DNA of 64,000 nucleotides from Polynucleobacter sp. MWH-CaK5 (GCF_018687615.1 NZ_CP061299.1:1-64000); one strand, 5' to 3'. Shown: positions 26,330 to 37,083, numbered from the stretch's first letter. Program-made: numbers and translations. The notes: generated by a model not told the origin, from the letters alone.

Positions 26330-26710
26330 TTATGCACCAATGTTTTTTCCGTATGCTTCTGCTGAAAGAAGGCCATCAACTTTGCTGATGTCTGTGGGTT
26401 TAATCTTGAATAACCATGAGCCATAAGCATCTGAGTTAACTATTTCAGGTGCAGACGTTGCTGCATCATTGATGGCAATCACTTCGCCAGACAAAGGTGC
26501 GTAAATATCGCTGGCAGCCTTCACAGACTCAACCACGGCACATGCATCACCAGCGTTTAGAGACTTGCCAACGTTTGGCAATTCAAGGAAAACAATATCG
26601 CCCAACGCTTCTTGAGCATGGTCAGTAATTCCAACGGTGATTGAACCATCAGCTTCTTTGCGAACCCATTCATGAGATTCTGTATAACGTAGGTCTTGAG
26701 GGATGTTCAT
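26330..26710 (-). CDS. gcvH: Glycine cleavage system H protein
   Basis: GcvH is the lipoylated shuttle of the glycine cleavage complex. The 126-residue protein has the lipoyl-lysine site [10 protein letters not shown] with Lys64. I place the start at 26710, giving [16 protein letters not shown]; a longer frame to 26773 would overlap gcvT and add non-homologous residues. TTTTGGAG lies just upstream of this ATG. The 16-base spacing from gcvT supports one transcript under the glycine riboswitch. Confidence 0.97.
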   Translation of the reverse strand: MNIPQDLRYTESHEWVRKEADGSITVGITDHAQEALGDIVFLELPNVGKSLNAGDACAVVESVKAASDIYAPLSGEVIAINDAATSAPEIVNSDAYGSWLFKIKPTDISKVDGLLSAEAYGKNIGA

Positions 26711-26726
26711 ATTAGTTTCTCCAAAA

Positions 26727-27854
26727 TTAAACCAAGGCTTTGCCATGGCGAACAAAAGGGGGTTTAACAACAACTGCGTTTAATTCTTTGTCACGAATAA
26801 CAACTTTTACTGTCTCGCCAATTTCTGTTGCTAAAGGAAGCTTGGCAAGCGCAATAGATTTTTGAAGTGATGGGCTGAAAGTGCCGCTGGTTATTTCGCC
26901 CTCACCTTTGCTTGATCGAACAATTTGGTGAGCGCGCAAAACACCTTTGTCTTGAAGTATCAAACCAAGAAAAACAAATTTCTGAGGTTTATTCTCTAAG
27001 GCAGATTTACCAATGAAGTCACGCTCGCCTGAACGATCAATGGTCCAAGAAAGACCAACATCCAAAGGATTTGTTTGCTCATTCATGTCCTGGCCATATA
27101 AGTTCATGCCAGCTTCTAAGCGAAGAGTGTCTCGTGCTCCAAGGCCTGCAGGTTGTGCTCCCTGAGCAATCAAAAGATTCCACACGGCCACTGTGTGGTT
27201 CAGTGGCACCAATAACTCAGCACCATCTTCACCGGTGTAACCTGTTCTTGCGATCATGATTTCTCCAAAAGGAGTTTCTTCACATGAGGCATGAAAGTTT
27301 TTCAATTCAGATGTAGCATTGGCAAGTGATGGAATGGCCTTTTTAATGAGTTCAAGCGCTTTAGGGCCCTGAACAGCAATCATGCCTTGCGGATTTTGAT
27401 TGGCAATCAGATCTGATCTTCTAGGAATAAGCTTCACGTCTTGAAAGCTGGCCGCTTGTTTATTTAACCATTCAAGATCTGTGTGAGCCGTTGCGGCATT
27501 GATCACCAAGCGATAGTTAGGGTCCAGGCGATAGACAATCAAATCATCAATAACGCCAGCTTCGTCATTTAACAAGCATCCATAAAGGGCTTGCCCATTG
27601 TTTTTTAGTTTGTTGACATTATTAGCAACGACTTTTTCTAAAAAAGCTTTTGCATCTTTTCCGATAACATCGACCGCTGCCATGTGAGACACGTCAAACA
27701 CGCCACAATTTGTTCGAGTGGCAATGTGTTCTTCAATTTGAGAGCCATAGTTAACAGGCATTTCCCATCCGCCGAAATCAACAAGCTTTGCTCCAGCCAG
27801 GTGATGTGCGTCAAAAAGGATGGTGCGTTTTAGATTTGTAGGGACAGCCGACAT
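26727..27854 (-). CDS. gcvT: Aminomethyltransferase, glycine cleavage T protein
   Basis: T protein transfers the methylene group to tetrahydrofolate and releases ammonia. The 375-residue protein opens with [29 protein letters not shown], typical of GcvT. It carries the folate-site blocks [11 protein letters not shown] and [16 protein letters not shown] strong AAGGAG precedes the ATG at 27854. It is the first gene of the operon, immediately downstream of the tandem glycine riboswitch. Confidence 0.97.
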   Translation of the reverse strand: MSAVPTNLKRTILFDAHHLAGAKLVDFGGWEMPVNYGSQIEEHIATRTNCGVFDVSHMAAVDVIGKDAKAFLEKVVANNVNKLKNNGQALYGCLLNDEAGVIDDLIVYRLDPNYRLVINAATAHTDLEWLNKQAASFQDVKLIPRRSDLIANQNPQGMIAVQGPKALELIKKAIPSLANATSELKNFHASCEETPFGEIMIARTGYTGEDGAELLVPLNHTVAVWNLLIAQGAQPAGLGARDTLRLEAGMNLYGQDMNEQTNPLDVGLSWTIDRSGERDFIGKSALENKPQKFVFLGLILQDKGVLRAHQIVRSSKGEGEITSGTFSPSLQKSIALAKLPLATEIGETVKVVIRDKELNAVVVKPPFVRHGKALV

Positions 27855-27875
27855 CCAAACTCCTTAAAGGAATTG

Positions 27876-28056
27876 ATGCCCCCCTGTCCTGTTACCTGAG
27901 AGATTGAAGAGTGCAAACCATTTGTACTCTTTTAGCCCCTTCGGTGGGCAACTGAATGCCGCTCTCCAGAGTGTAAATATCGACGGTCCATTTGCCTGAG
28001 CGTTCATGGGCATTGCGCCTTCGGCGTTGGTAAATCCAAACTCTCCCATCGATGCA
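27876..28056 (-). promoter_or_regulatory. Tandem glycine riboswitch upstream of gcvTHP
   Basis: Read on the minus strand, two glycine-aptamer cores are visible. The first runs from GGGAGAG (28041-28047) through the CGCCGAAGGCG arm to the AGGCAAATGGACCG block. The second runs from CTCTGGAGAG (about 27970) through CCACCGAAGGGG to CTCTCAGGTAACAGGACAG. These conserved segments are diagnostic of glycine riboswitches. In front of gcvT the class normally turns expression on when glycine is abundant. Boundaries are approximate. Confidence 0.95.
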
Positions 28057-28058
28057 AC

Positions 28059-28087
28059 ATTGTACCCAAGCTGCCGAAAACCTCCAA
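28059..28087 (-). promoter_or_regulatory. Sigma70-type promoter of gcvTHP
   Basis: On the minus strand TTGGAG (28087-28082) is separated by 17 bases from TACAAT (28064-28059). A start about seven bases further places the 5' end at about 28052, within a few bases of the first aptamer core. The spacing and -10 are near consensus. No other promoter is evident between amtB and the riboswitch. Confidence 0.7.
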
Positions 28088-28184
28088 AAATATCACGCGC
28101 ACAAATTTGGTGCATAAGCGGGTATTTTTGTGCACCAGAACCTTCATAATTCGAAACTTAATTGAGGTCATCTAGGGGTGATAA

Positions 28185-29387
28185 ATGGAAAACTTTAAGT
28201 CAGGGGTTGACGCCCTTTTCATCATGACGGGCGCCATCATGGTGCTAGCAATGCATGCCGGCTTTGCTTTTTTAGAACTAGGAACTGTTCGTAAAAAGAA
28301 TCAGGTAAACGCACTGGTCAAAATTTTGATCGATTTTGCCGTATCAACAATCGCTTATTTCTTTATTGGTTACAGCATTGCCTACGGCCTTAACTTCTTT
28401 TCTAGCGCAGAAGTTTTGGCGCAAAAAAGCGGATTTGAACTGGTCAAATTCTTCTTTTTATTGACGTTTGCTGCGGCAATCCCAGCGATTATTTCTGGCG
28501 GTATTGCAGAGCGTGCGAAATTCAATCCTCAACTAATTGCCACATTCATTTTGGTGGGTTTTGTTTATCCATTGTTTGAAGGAATGGTCTGGAATCAGCA
28601 ATTTGGTTTCCAAGCATGGCTTAAAGAATTAACTGGTGAAGAGTTCCATGATTTTGCGGGCTCTGTGGTTGTTCATGCGGTGGGCGGTTGGATTGCCTTG
28701 CCTGCAATTATTTTGTTGGGTGCACGTCATGGCCGCTACACAAAGGATGGCAGAGTTTCTGCGCATCCACCTTCAAGCATTCCATTTTTAGCGCTTGGCG
28801 CGTGGGTGTTGGCGGTAGGCTGGTTTGGTTTTAACGTGATGAGTGCTCAAACTGTTGAAAAGCTCAGCGGTTTGGTTGCAATGAACTCATTGATGGCAAT
28901 GGTTGGCGGCACTTTGGTTGCTTGGGCTGCTGGTAAAAACGACCCAGGCTTTAGCTATAACGGTCCTTTGGCTGGTCTTGTTGCTGTGTGTGCGGGTTCA
29001 GATTTAATGCATCCAATGGGCGCCTTGGTTGTGGGTGGAATGGCGGGTGGCTTATTTGTGGTGATGTTCACCATGGTGCAAAACCGCTGGAAAATTGATG
29101 ATGTGTTGGGCGTTTGGCCTTTGCATGGATTGTGCGGTGCCCTCGGCGGTATTGCGGCCGGCGTATTTGGACAAAAGGCTTTGGGTGGATTGGGCGGTGT
29201 GAGCTTTACTGCTCAGTTGATTGGTACGGTCGCCGGAGTTGCATTTGCTGCAATTTCAGGTTTGATTGTCTATGGAATACTGAAAGCAGTTTTAGGCTTG
29301 CGCATGTCTCAAGAAGATGAGTTTGATGGTGCTGACTTGGCCATCCACAAAATTACTTCAAGCCCTGATCGCGAATCTAGTTGGTGA
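28185..29387 (+). CDS. amtB: Ammonium transporter, Amt family
   Basis: This trimeric inner-membrane channel takes up ammonium. The 400-residue protein has about eleven hydrophobic segments. The pore histidine pair is His164 (SVVVHAVGGW) and His314 (WPLHGLCGALGG). There is no long signal peptide. A GlnK/PII gene, often coupled to amtB, is not adjacent. It is divergent from the glycine cleavage operon, whose activity releases ammonia. Confidence 0.95.
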   Translation: MENFKSGVDALFIMTGAIMVLAMHAGFAFLELGTVRKKNQVNALVKILIDFAVSTIAYFFIGYSIAYGLNFFSSAEVLAQKSGFELVKFFFLLTFAAAIPAIISGGIAERAKFNPQLIATFILVGFVYPLFEGMVWNQQFGFQAWLKELTGEEFHDFAGSVVVHAVGGWIALPAIILLGARHGRYTKDGRVSAHPPSSIPFLALGAWVLAVGWFGFNVMSAQTVEKLSGLVAMNSLMAMVGGTLVAWAAGKNDPGFSYNGPLAGLVAVCAGSDLMHPMGALVVGGMAGGLFVVMFTMVQNRWKIDDVLGVWPLHGLCGALGGIAAGVFGQKALGGLGGVSFTAQLIGTVAGVAFAAISGLIVYGILKAVLGLRMSQEDEFDGADLAIHKITSSPDRESSW

Positions 29388-29415
29388 TTTTTAGTTTGTT
29401 GCGATAATCGGAACT

Positions 29416-30063
29416 ATGACTTTAAAAGTACTCATAGTTCCGGTAACGCCCTTTGAGCAAAACTGCTCAATCTTGATTTGTGAAAAAACTAATCAGGCTG
29501 CTATTGTTGATCCAGGCGGCGATATCCCCAAAATATTAGATGCACTAAAACAGGCTGGTGCAATCCCAGAAAAAATCTTATTAACACACGGTCACATAGA
29601 TCACTGTGCTGCGGCAGCATCATTAGCAAATGATTTGGGCATTCAAATTGAAGGTCCTCACGAAGATGAGCGCTTTTGGATTGATCAACTCCCTGAGCAA
29701 AGCAAGCGATTTGGATTTCCAATGGCGCAGGCATTTGAACCAAATAAGTGGCTAAAAGATGACGACGTTGTTACTGTTGGTCAAGTTGAATTATTGGTGA
29801 AGCATTGCCCAGGCCACACCCCAGGACACGTTATTTTTTATTCCAAAGATGATCGCTTGGCAATTGTTGGGGATGTTTTGTTTGCGGGGTCTATTGGGCG
29901 CACAGATTTTCCTAGGGGAAATCATGCCGATTTAATAAGGGCTATCAGAGAAAAGCTTTTCCCTTTGGGCGATGACATTACATTTATACCTGGCCATGGC
30001 CCAGTCTCCACCTTTGGTGAAGAAAGAAAAAACAACCCTTACGTGGGTGAAATGGCTAATTAA
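29416..30063 (+). CDS. Metallo-beta-lactamase-fold hydrolase (glyoxalase II-like)
   Basis: This 215-residue cytosolic hydrolase has the metal-binding motif THGHIDHC (His58, His60, Asp62, His63), a distal CPGHTPGH block and the bridging aspartate region VGDVLFAGSIGRTDFP. It ends with FIPGHGP. This short form resembles the YcbL/glyoxalase II-like group rather than full GloB with its helical domain. The thioester or other substrate cannot be set from sequence. Confidence 0.88.
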   Translation: MTLKVLIVPVTPFEQNCSILICEKTNQAAIVDPGGDIPKILDALKQAGAIPEKILLTHGHIDHCAAAASLANDLGIQIEGPHEDERFWIDQLPEQSKRFGFPMAQAFEPNKWLKDDDVVTVGQVELLVKHCPGHTPGHVIFYSKDDRLAIVGDVLFAGSIGRTDFPRGNHADLIRAIREKLFPLGDDITFIPGHGPVSTFGEERKNNPYVGEMAN

Positions 30064-30242
30064 GCCTTGGCAGAACCGGTTCGGTGGGTTCTGTTATACA
30101 AGCAGCTTGCGCATATCCAACGTTGCTTGCGATTGCTTGTAGGAATCCATGTGCCACCCTCTAGAGGCTTTTCTCTACTGCAGGAAGAGCAAAACTTCAT
30201 GACTCTTGTATTGCTTTCCAGTGTGCTTGGCGGGGTTGACAT
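30060..30242 (-). CDS. Small Cys4 zinc-ribbon-like protein of unknown function
   Basis: This 60-residue frame has two CxxC pairs, Cys18/Cys21 (FCSSCSREKPLEGG) and Cys44/Cys47 (WICASCLYN), as expected of a treble-clef or zinc-ribbon fold. Conserved-looking glycines and tryptophans lie between them. Its end overlaps the hydrolase stop by four bases on the other strand. A second ATG at 30200 would give a 46-residue protein that keeps all four cysteines. I recall similar short proteins in Burkholderiales; no function is known to me. Confidence 0.6.
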   Translation of the reverse strand: MSTPPSTLESNTRVMKFCSSCSREKPLEGGTWIPTSNRKQRWICASCLYNRTHRTGSAKA

Positions 30243-30288
30243 ATAAACTTCTCTTAAAGATTCAAGATGCTATTTTAACGGCTTTTTG

Positions 30289-30314
30289 AAAAACGCCCTT
30301 GAAAGGGCGTTTTT
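30289..30314 (-). terminator. Rho-independent terminator of the desaturase gene
   Basis: AAAAACGCCCTT (30289-30300) is fully complementary to AAGGGCGTTTTT (30303-30314) across two bases. Read on the minus strand it is a GC hairpin ending in a T run, ten bases after the desaturase stop. The A run on the other side would also let it work in the plus direction. Confidence 0.85.
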
Positions 30315-30323
30315 GTGGAACTT

Positions 30324-31430
30324 TTAGCTTAGAACAACTTTGATTGAATCAGCTGTTTTGTTTCCGTCAAAATCTAACCAGCATTTCTTTTCTGTGTCAT
30401 AAAGTTTGCACTGTTTGGCAGTATCAAAATACCAAGCCCAAGAAAACTTTTGAATGATGATTCTCTCAGGAAGCATATTTTCTAGCTTTGCTTGAGCCTC
30501 TTTAAGTTTGTAAAGTGGCACGCTCATATCAACGTGGTGAGCGGTGTGCTCCATGATGTGGTGCATCCAAGCGCCCCATTTAAGTGGGAAAACCAAATGC
30601 ACCGTTGTAGAAACAAAAGGCTGAGCTCTCAACCACTCTGATTTATCTGAGTACCAAGAAACGCTTGGGTGTGTGTGATGAACATACACAACAAATCCAA
30701 TCATCGCATTCCAGAAAATGAATGGAATCAAAAAGCCCATGATGACAGTGAGCAAGATTGATTGATTGGTTTGAATTGCGGAAATTACCAAAGCGCCAAT
30801 CCAAAGAACTGCAAATGCAGAAACTAAAACGTTGTCCCATAAGAACGCTGGGCGAGTTGCAGGCATGGCCTTCTTGCTTGGGAAGAACATCTTCTTCCAC
30901 CAGATCTCTAGGAAGTAATACAAGGCTGGGCCCCAACCACTTCTGTAGTGACGCTCTAATGCTTTTTCAGCAGGAGTTAGCTTGTTAAATTCTTCCAAAG
31001 ACAAAGGTGCCCAAACGAAATCAAAACCTTTGAGATTTGTTTGTCCATGGTGAACCACGTTATGACCAACTTCCCAAAGACTGTATGGAGTTAGCGATGG
31101 CAAAAATGCAAGGCGTCCTAATACTTTGTTAAGTCCGCGATGTGGCGTAAAGCTCTGATGACATGCATCATGACCCAAAATAAAAATACGGCCAATCATG
31201 AAGCCAGAAAAAACAGCCAAAAGAATTTTTACTAAAACTGATTCAAAGTAAACGGTGCCGACGATGCCCGCAGTCAAAATGACTGTGTCAATGATTTGCA
31301 AGACAATGGCACGCACAACAGCACGCTCAGTCAGTGGCGTCAGCCAAGAACGAATGACTTTTCTGTGGGGAATGGGTTGACCGACCGGAATTGGCTGATC
31401 AATAGTGGCTTCTACAGTATTTGCGGACAT
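30324..31430 (-). CDS. Membrane fatty acid desaturase-family protein
   Basis: This is a di-iron inner-membrane oxygenase of the fatty acid desaturase family. The three histidine boxes are HDACH (residues 87-91), HNVVHH (123-128) and the distal HHIMEHTAHH. Hydrophobic segments flank them. I place the start at 31430 (MSANTVEATID), behind AAAAAGG, rather than nine codons upstream. The 368-residue length fits acyl-lipid desaturases, which adjust membrane fluidity in cold water, but hydroxylase activity cannot be excluded. It is monocistronic, with its own terminator. Confidence 0.88.
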   Translation of the reverse strand: MSANTVEATIDQPIPVGQPIPHRKVIRSWLTPLTERAVVRAIVLQIIDTVILTAGIVGTVYFESVLVKILLAVFSGFMIGRIFILGHDACHQSFTPHRGLNKVLGRLAFLPSLTPYSLWEVGHNVVHHGQTNLKGFDFVWAPLSLEEFNKLTPAEKALERHYRSGWGPALYYFLEIWWKKMFFPSKKAMPATRPAFLWDNVLVSAFAVLWIGALVISAIQTNQSILLTVIMGFLIPFIFWNAMIGFVVYVHHTHPSVSWYSDKSEWLRAQPFVSTTVHLVFPLKWGAWMHHIMEHTAHHVDMSVPLYKLKEAQAKLENMLPERIIIQKFSWAWYFDTAKQCKLYDTEKKCWLDFDGNKTADSIKVVLS

Positions 31431-31526
31431 AGCGACCTTTTTAAGGGCAAAATTCAAGAATGGCTCATTTTAGATGTTTTTCTTTAATTGAGCTTGATCT
31501 ATGTCTAATTGTGGGAATTTAGAGCC

Positions 31527-31601
31527 TGGTGCGACCGACAGGAATCGAACCTGTATCGAGAGCTTCGGAAACTCTAATTCTATCCATTGAACTACGGTCG
31601 C
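31527..31601 (-). tRNA. tRNA-Arg (CCG)
   Basis: On the minus strand a full cloverleaf is readable. The acceptor GCGACCG pairs with CGGTCGC, the TTCGATTC T-loop is present, and CCA is encoded. The anticodon loop is TTCCGAA, giving anticodon CCG, which reads CGG arginine codons. It lies alone between the desaturase and cytochrome genes. Confidence 0.95.
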
Positions 31602-31675
31602 GTCTCTAAGATTGTAAGGCTGAAGGGAATTATCCTCGCTATAATGCTCCGAGCTAGATAAAAAGGAAAAGTGCC

Positions 31676-32203
31676 ATGAGTGAAGAACACGGAAATTTGA
31701 TTAAATCACCCAAGCAGTTAATTGTGATGGTTTTTGCGAGCTTTTTTGTGCCGCTGATCATCATTGCTTTTTTAATGACCTATGTAGGTAGTGGAAAAAA
31801 ACCATCAGCCAGCGCTGATGCAGCTGCTGAATCAGCCAATCAGTTGATCAAACCAGTTGCGCTTTTAGACTTCAAGGACGCATCAGGCCCAAGAGTTTTC
31901 AAAACTGGTGAAGAAATTTACAAACAAGCTTGTGCCTCTTGTCATGCAACAGGCGCTGCTGGCGCCCCTAAGTTTGGTGACGCTGGTGGCTGGGGTGCTC
32001 GCCTTGGACGTGGTTACGATGGCCTTTTGAGCGCCGTTGTTAAAGGTAAAGGTGCTATGCCTGCAAGAGCTGGTACCAGTCCAGACGATGTTTCTGACTA
32101 TGAATTAGGAAGAGCTGTGGTGTACTTGGCTGCTTCAGCAGGCGGTAAATTTGCAGAACCTAAGGCTCCAGAAGCTCCAAAGCAAGCCGAGCCAAAGAAA
32201 TAA
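31676..32203 (+). CDS. Membrane-anchored c-type cytochrome (cytochrome c5-like)
   Basis: This 175-residue protein has one N-terminal membrane helix (about residues 15-41: LIVMVFASFFVPLIIIAFLM) and a periplasmic haem domain. The haem motif is CASCH, with Cys86, Cys89 and His90; the likely methionine ligand is in KGAMPARAG. The length and GGWGARLGRG block resemble the cytochrome c5 class. The tail is rich in Pro, Lys and Glu. It is an electron carrier; its partners cannot be named. A TATAAT lies at 31640, but no good -35 was found. Confidence 0.88.
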   Translation: MSEEHGNLIKSPKQLIVMVFASFFVPLIIIAFLMTYVGSGKKPSASADAAAESANQLIKPVALLDFKDASGPRVFKTGEEIYKQACASCHATGAAGAPKFGDAGGWGARLGRGYDGLLSAVVKGKGAMPARAGTSPDDVSDYELGRAVVYLAASAGGKFAEPKAPEAPKQAEPKK

Positions 32204-32218
32204 AGAGCTAGCAATCAA

Positions 32219-32247
32219 TAAAAAAGCCCCTCAGTGGGGCTTTTTTT
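32219..32247. terminator. Bidirectional terminator between the cytochrome gene and rsmI
   Basis: The stem AAAAAGCCCC (32221-32230) pairs with GGGGCTTTTT (32236-32245) around TCAGT, with A and T runs on both sides. It ends both convergent genes and overlaps the rsmI stop region by two bases. Confidence 0.88.
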
Positions 32248-33133
32248 ACGTTTCTTTTTTCTCAATCAATTCACGATAGGCATCTTTTTTGCTGATGCCC
32301 GTGATTTGAGCAATGATTTCAGAAAGTTCTTTGTGCCCTATTCTGCCGTTAATGGCTGAAATCCATTGAAGCGTGCTCTCATCAAATCTAGTTGGTGACT
32401 CAGTGCGCGCAACTCCTTCTATGCCAAGAACATACTCGCCCTGCCAACTATCAACTGTCTTCATCCAATCTGCCAAATCTCGAACTGCAATCACTTTAAT
32501 TTCCTCGAAAATTTTGCTCAACTCTTTTGCGATCAGTACTTTTCGCTCGCCATCTAATTGAGCGCAGATGGATTTGAGCGTAGATTCAATGCGATGTGGC
32601 GCTTCATAAAAGAAAGAGCTGACGTGAGATGTTGCGGCCACTTTAAGTAACTCATCGCGCTGATTTGCTTTGGCCGGCAAAAAGCCTAAAAACTGAAAGC
32701 CACCATTGCCGTGTTTTAAAAAATTTCCTGCTCCAGAAACTGCGGCTGTAATTGCACTCGGGCCTGGCAGTGGTGAGACTTGATAGCCTGCCTTGGTAAC
32801 TTCTGCACAAAGAATTGCGCCGGGATCTGATATGCCTGGCGTTCCTGCATCAGATATGTACGCCCAACGTTCACCATTCCGAAGTTTTTCTAAAAGATGC
32901 GCGCTTGCAGAAATTTCGTTGTGTTCGTGCAAGGCATACAGCGGCTTTGAAATGCCGTATGCGTTGAGTAGCATGGAACTATGCCGCTTATCTTCGCAAG
33001 CAATGCCATCTACCTGATTCAATATGTGTAGAGCCCTGATGGTGATATCCGCTAAGTTTCCAATGGGTGTTGGAACTAGGTAGAGTGTTCCAGGAGGAAA
33101 ACTTTGCCCATGAGCAAATTTAAATAAATCCAT
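32246..33133 (-). CDS. rsmI: 16S rRNA (cytidine1402-2'-O)-methyltransferase RsmI
   Basis: RsmI methylates the ribose of C1402 in 16S rRNA, in the decoding centre. The 295-residue protein has the family start LYLVPTPIGNLADITIRAL, the ISDAGTPGISDPG block and PLPGPSAITAA. The length is close to the 286 of E. coli. In E. coli it lies divergent from lpoA-yraN-diaA-dolP; here it is divergent from diaA-dolP without the two middle genes. Confidence 0.96.
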   Translation of the reverse strand: MDLFKFAHGQSFPPGTLYLVPTPIGNLADITIRALHILNQVDGIACEDKRHSSMLLNAYGISKPLYALHEHNEISASAHLLEKLRNGERWAYISDAGTPGISDPGAILCAEVTKAGYQVSPLPGPSAITAAVSGAGNFLKHGNGGFQFLGFLPAKANQRDELLKVAATSHVSSFFYEAPHRIESTLKSICAQLDGERKVLIAKELSKIFEEIKVIAVRDLADWMKTVDSWQGEYVLGIEGVARTESPTRFDESTLQWISAINGRIGHKELSEIIAQITGISKKDAYRELIEKKET

Positions 33134-33248
33134 ACAAACTTTCTATTTGAGTAAATGTGACTCAAATGAATGATGATGCATCAAAGATTCTGGCAAGGCA
33201 ATTTTGATCAGTTAAAAGGTAATATATGTTTGTAGAAATAAGTCTTGA

Positions 33249-33866
<618 letters not shown>

Positions 33867-33882
33867 ATTTTAGAGGGTAAAA

Positions 33883-34500
33883 ATGACCAAACAACTTAAG
33901 CGCCAAACTTTGAAATTAATTGCACTTGGTGCAAGCGCTAGCGCTCTTACGGGCTGCTTTCCTTTGGTTGCGGGAGGTATGGCTGGCGGCGCACTTGTGA
34001 TTGCTGATAGAAGAAATCCCGGCACACAAGCAATTGATCGCGGAATTCAGTTAGAGGCAGAAAGCTTTTTAACTAAAAAATATGGTGACAATATTCACGT
34101 CAATGTGAGCGTCTTCAATCGAAGAGTTTTATTGACCGGTGAGACGCGAACTGACGCTATCAAAAGCAGCGTTGAAGCAGACATTAAGAACATGAAAAAT
34201 GTGACGACTGTTTTTAATGAAATGGTTCCTGCCCCTATCAGCGGTTTAAGTGCCAGAGCAAACGATAGTTATTTGACCACTCGCATCAAGGGCGCCTTTG
34301 TTGCCACGGAAGGAGTTCCTTCAAACTCAATGAAGGTGATTACCGAGGCGAGCAAAGTTTATTTGATGGGCATTGTGACCGATGCAGAAGCAAATCGCGC
34401 TGTAGAAATAGCCCGAAGTGTTCCAGGTGTAAAACAAGTGACCAAAGTGTTTGATTTGATCTCTGAGGCCGACAAAAAGAGATTAGATGGCGCCAAATAG
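33883..34500 (+). CDS. dolP: BON-domain outer-membrane lipoprotein DolP (YraP)
   Basis: This 205-residue lipoprotein has a signal peptide ending in the lipobox LTGC, with Cys25 as the lipid anchor. Two BON repeats follow: about residues 50-115 (HVNVSVFNRRVLLTGE) and 125-195 (NSMKVITEASKVYLMGIV). DolP supports outer-membrane integrity and BAM function in E. coli. It begins 16 bases after diaA, with GAGGG before the ATG. Confidence 0.92.
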   Translation: MTKQLKRQTLKLIALGASASALTGCFPLVAGGMAGGALVIADRRNPGTQAIDRGIQLEAESFLTKKYGDNIHVNVSVFNRRVLLTGETRTDAIKSSVEADIKNMKNVTTVFNEMVPAPISGLSARANDSYLTTRIKGAFVATEGVPSNSMKVITEASKVYLMGIVTDAEANRAVEIARSVPGVKQVTKVFDLISEADKKRLDGAK

Positions 34501-34523
34501 TCAAAAGCGCCCTGCCAAATAAT

Positions 34524-34551
34524 AAAAAGCCCACTTTTGTGGGCTTTTTTT
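34524..34551 (+). terminator. Terminator after dolP
   Basis: AAAAAGCCCAC pairs with GTGGGCTTTTT around a TTTT loop and ends in a run of seven T's. It lies 23 bases after the dolP stop and isolates that operon from the rRNA operon. Confidence 0.88.
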
Positions 34552-34795
34552 CATAGGGAAGACCCTGCTTTCTGCTTGAGCCATAGATTATTTAAGGCTT
34601 CTCGGGAAAATTGATTCATCACCTCGAAAAAACCAAAAACTAATTTGATTGATTGCAAGAGATCGCTTCAGTTGGGGACATTAGACAAAATCAGGCCATG
34701 CTCTATAAGTAATTGTTTGTAAAGAGTAAAAAAAGAAAATAACAAAAATCAGTAAATTTTTTTGCAGGATTTATTAAATATTTCTGTCAAAGGTG
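34552..34795. other. Gene-free stretch between dolP and the rRNA promoter
   Basis: I see no credible coding frame, tRNA or long repeat in these 244 bases. The last 60 bases before the rrn -35 box are strongly AT-rich (runs such as AAATTTTTTT and TTATTAAATATTT). They may serve as an UP element. The role of the first two-thirds is unknown. Confidence 0.5.
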
Positions 34796-34824
34796 TTGAC
34801 ATGCCAAAAAGGGTATGGCATAGT
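34796..34824 (+). promoter_or_regulatory. rRNA operon promoter
   Basis: A perfect -35 TTGACA (34796-34801) is separated by 17 bases from CATAGT (34819-34824). An AT-rich UP-like region lies directly upstream. A boxA-like CTTCTTTA (34873-34880) in the leader suggests antitermination by Nus factors. Confidence 0.8.
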
Positions 34825-35041
34825 CTCGTTTCTCTGCTGAATGTGATTCGAAATTAACGAAAAACAGTCAGCCTTCTTTAAAAAGTAGTCAACCGATAAA
34901 TGTGGGTACTGGGAAAAGACATCCAGTCCTTCGGGACAGATATAAAGCAGTACTCACAAAACAGTAAATTTGGTTCCGGTCGAAAGATTGGAGTCGATTC
35001 TGAATGAGTGAGCGACGATGCAGTAATGCATCACAGGAATT
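34825..35041 (+). promoter_or_regulatory. rRNA leader with boxA-like element and 16S processing stem
   Basis: The leader holds a boxA-like CTTCTTTA at 34873-34880. The 5' arm of the pre-16S stem is at 34891-34910; it pairs with 36599-36618 in 18 Watson-Crick pairs, one G-U and one mismatch. This is the expected RNase III processing duplex. Confidence 0.75.
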
Positions 35042-36577
<1,536 letters not shown>

Positions 36578-36638
36578 GAGAAAAGATGTTAATTCTTTAG
36601 TGCCCACACTTATCGGTTGATAAAGAGAGAAATGCCGC

Positions 36639-36715
36639 GGGTCTGTAGCTCAGGTGGTTAGAGCACCGTCTTGATAAGGCGGGGGTCGAAGGTTCAAGTC
36701 CTTCCAGACCCACCA
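36639..36715 (+). tRNA. tRNA-Ile (GAT)
   Basis: The acceptor GGGTCTG pairs with CAGACCC, the anticodon loop is CTTGATAAG giving GAT, the T-arm GGTTCAAGTCC is present, and CCA is encoded. It sits in the 16S-23S spacer, where tRNA-Ile and tRNA-Ala pairs are usual. Confidence 0.97.
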
Positions 36716-36750
36716 CAGATCAGCAGCAAGCCTGGCAATAAGTATTAGCT

Positions 36751-36826
36751 GGGGGATTAGCTCAGCTGGGAGAGCACCTGCTTTGCAAGCAGGGGGTCGT
36801 CGGTTCGATCCCGTCATCCTCCACCA
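36751..36826 (+). tRNA. tRNA-Ala (TGC)
   Basis: The acceptor GGGGGAT pairs with ATCCTCC, the anticodon is TGC within CTTTGCAAG, the T-arm is CGGTTCGATCCCG, and CCA is encoded. It is the second tRNA in the rRNA spacer. Confidence 0.97.
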
Positions 36827-37083
36827 TTTACTTCTAACGGCAAAGATAAGCGCATCAAGGTGCTTTTATCTTTGCCTTTAATCGGCTGTTCTTTAAAAAT
36901 TTGAGTAAGCAATGCGTATATTGAATTTATTGAGAGTTCAATATACATGGGTAGTTGATTGAATCAACAACAAATAGTTCTTCAAGTAATTAGATTTACT
37001 TGGATTACGGCACAAACATATCGCAACAAGTAGTTAGTAATATAGAGAAGAACTTATAACTTGTACCAATGGTGCTCGTTATA
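36827..37083 (+). promoter_or_regulatory. tRNA-Ala to 23S spacer with boxA
   Basis: This spacer holds boxA TGTTCTTTA at 36887-36895, which would keep RNA polymerase resistant to Rho across 23S. It also holds the 5' arm of the pre-23S stem (37072-37092), which pairs with 39947-39967 with one mismatch in 21. No gene is visible. Confidence 0.75.

Noticed and set aside
27864..28115. 83-codon reading frame on the minus strand upstream of gcvT
   Set aside because: It lies entirely within the glycine riboswitch and its promoter; the conserved RNA explains the sequence.
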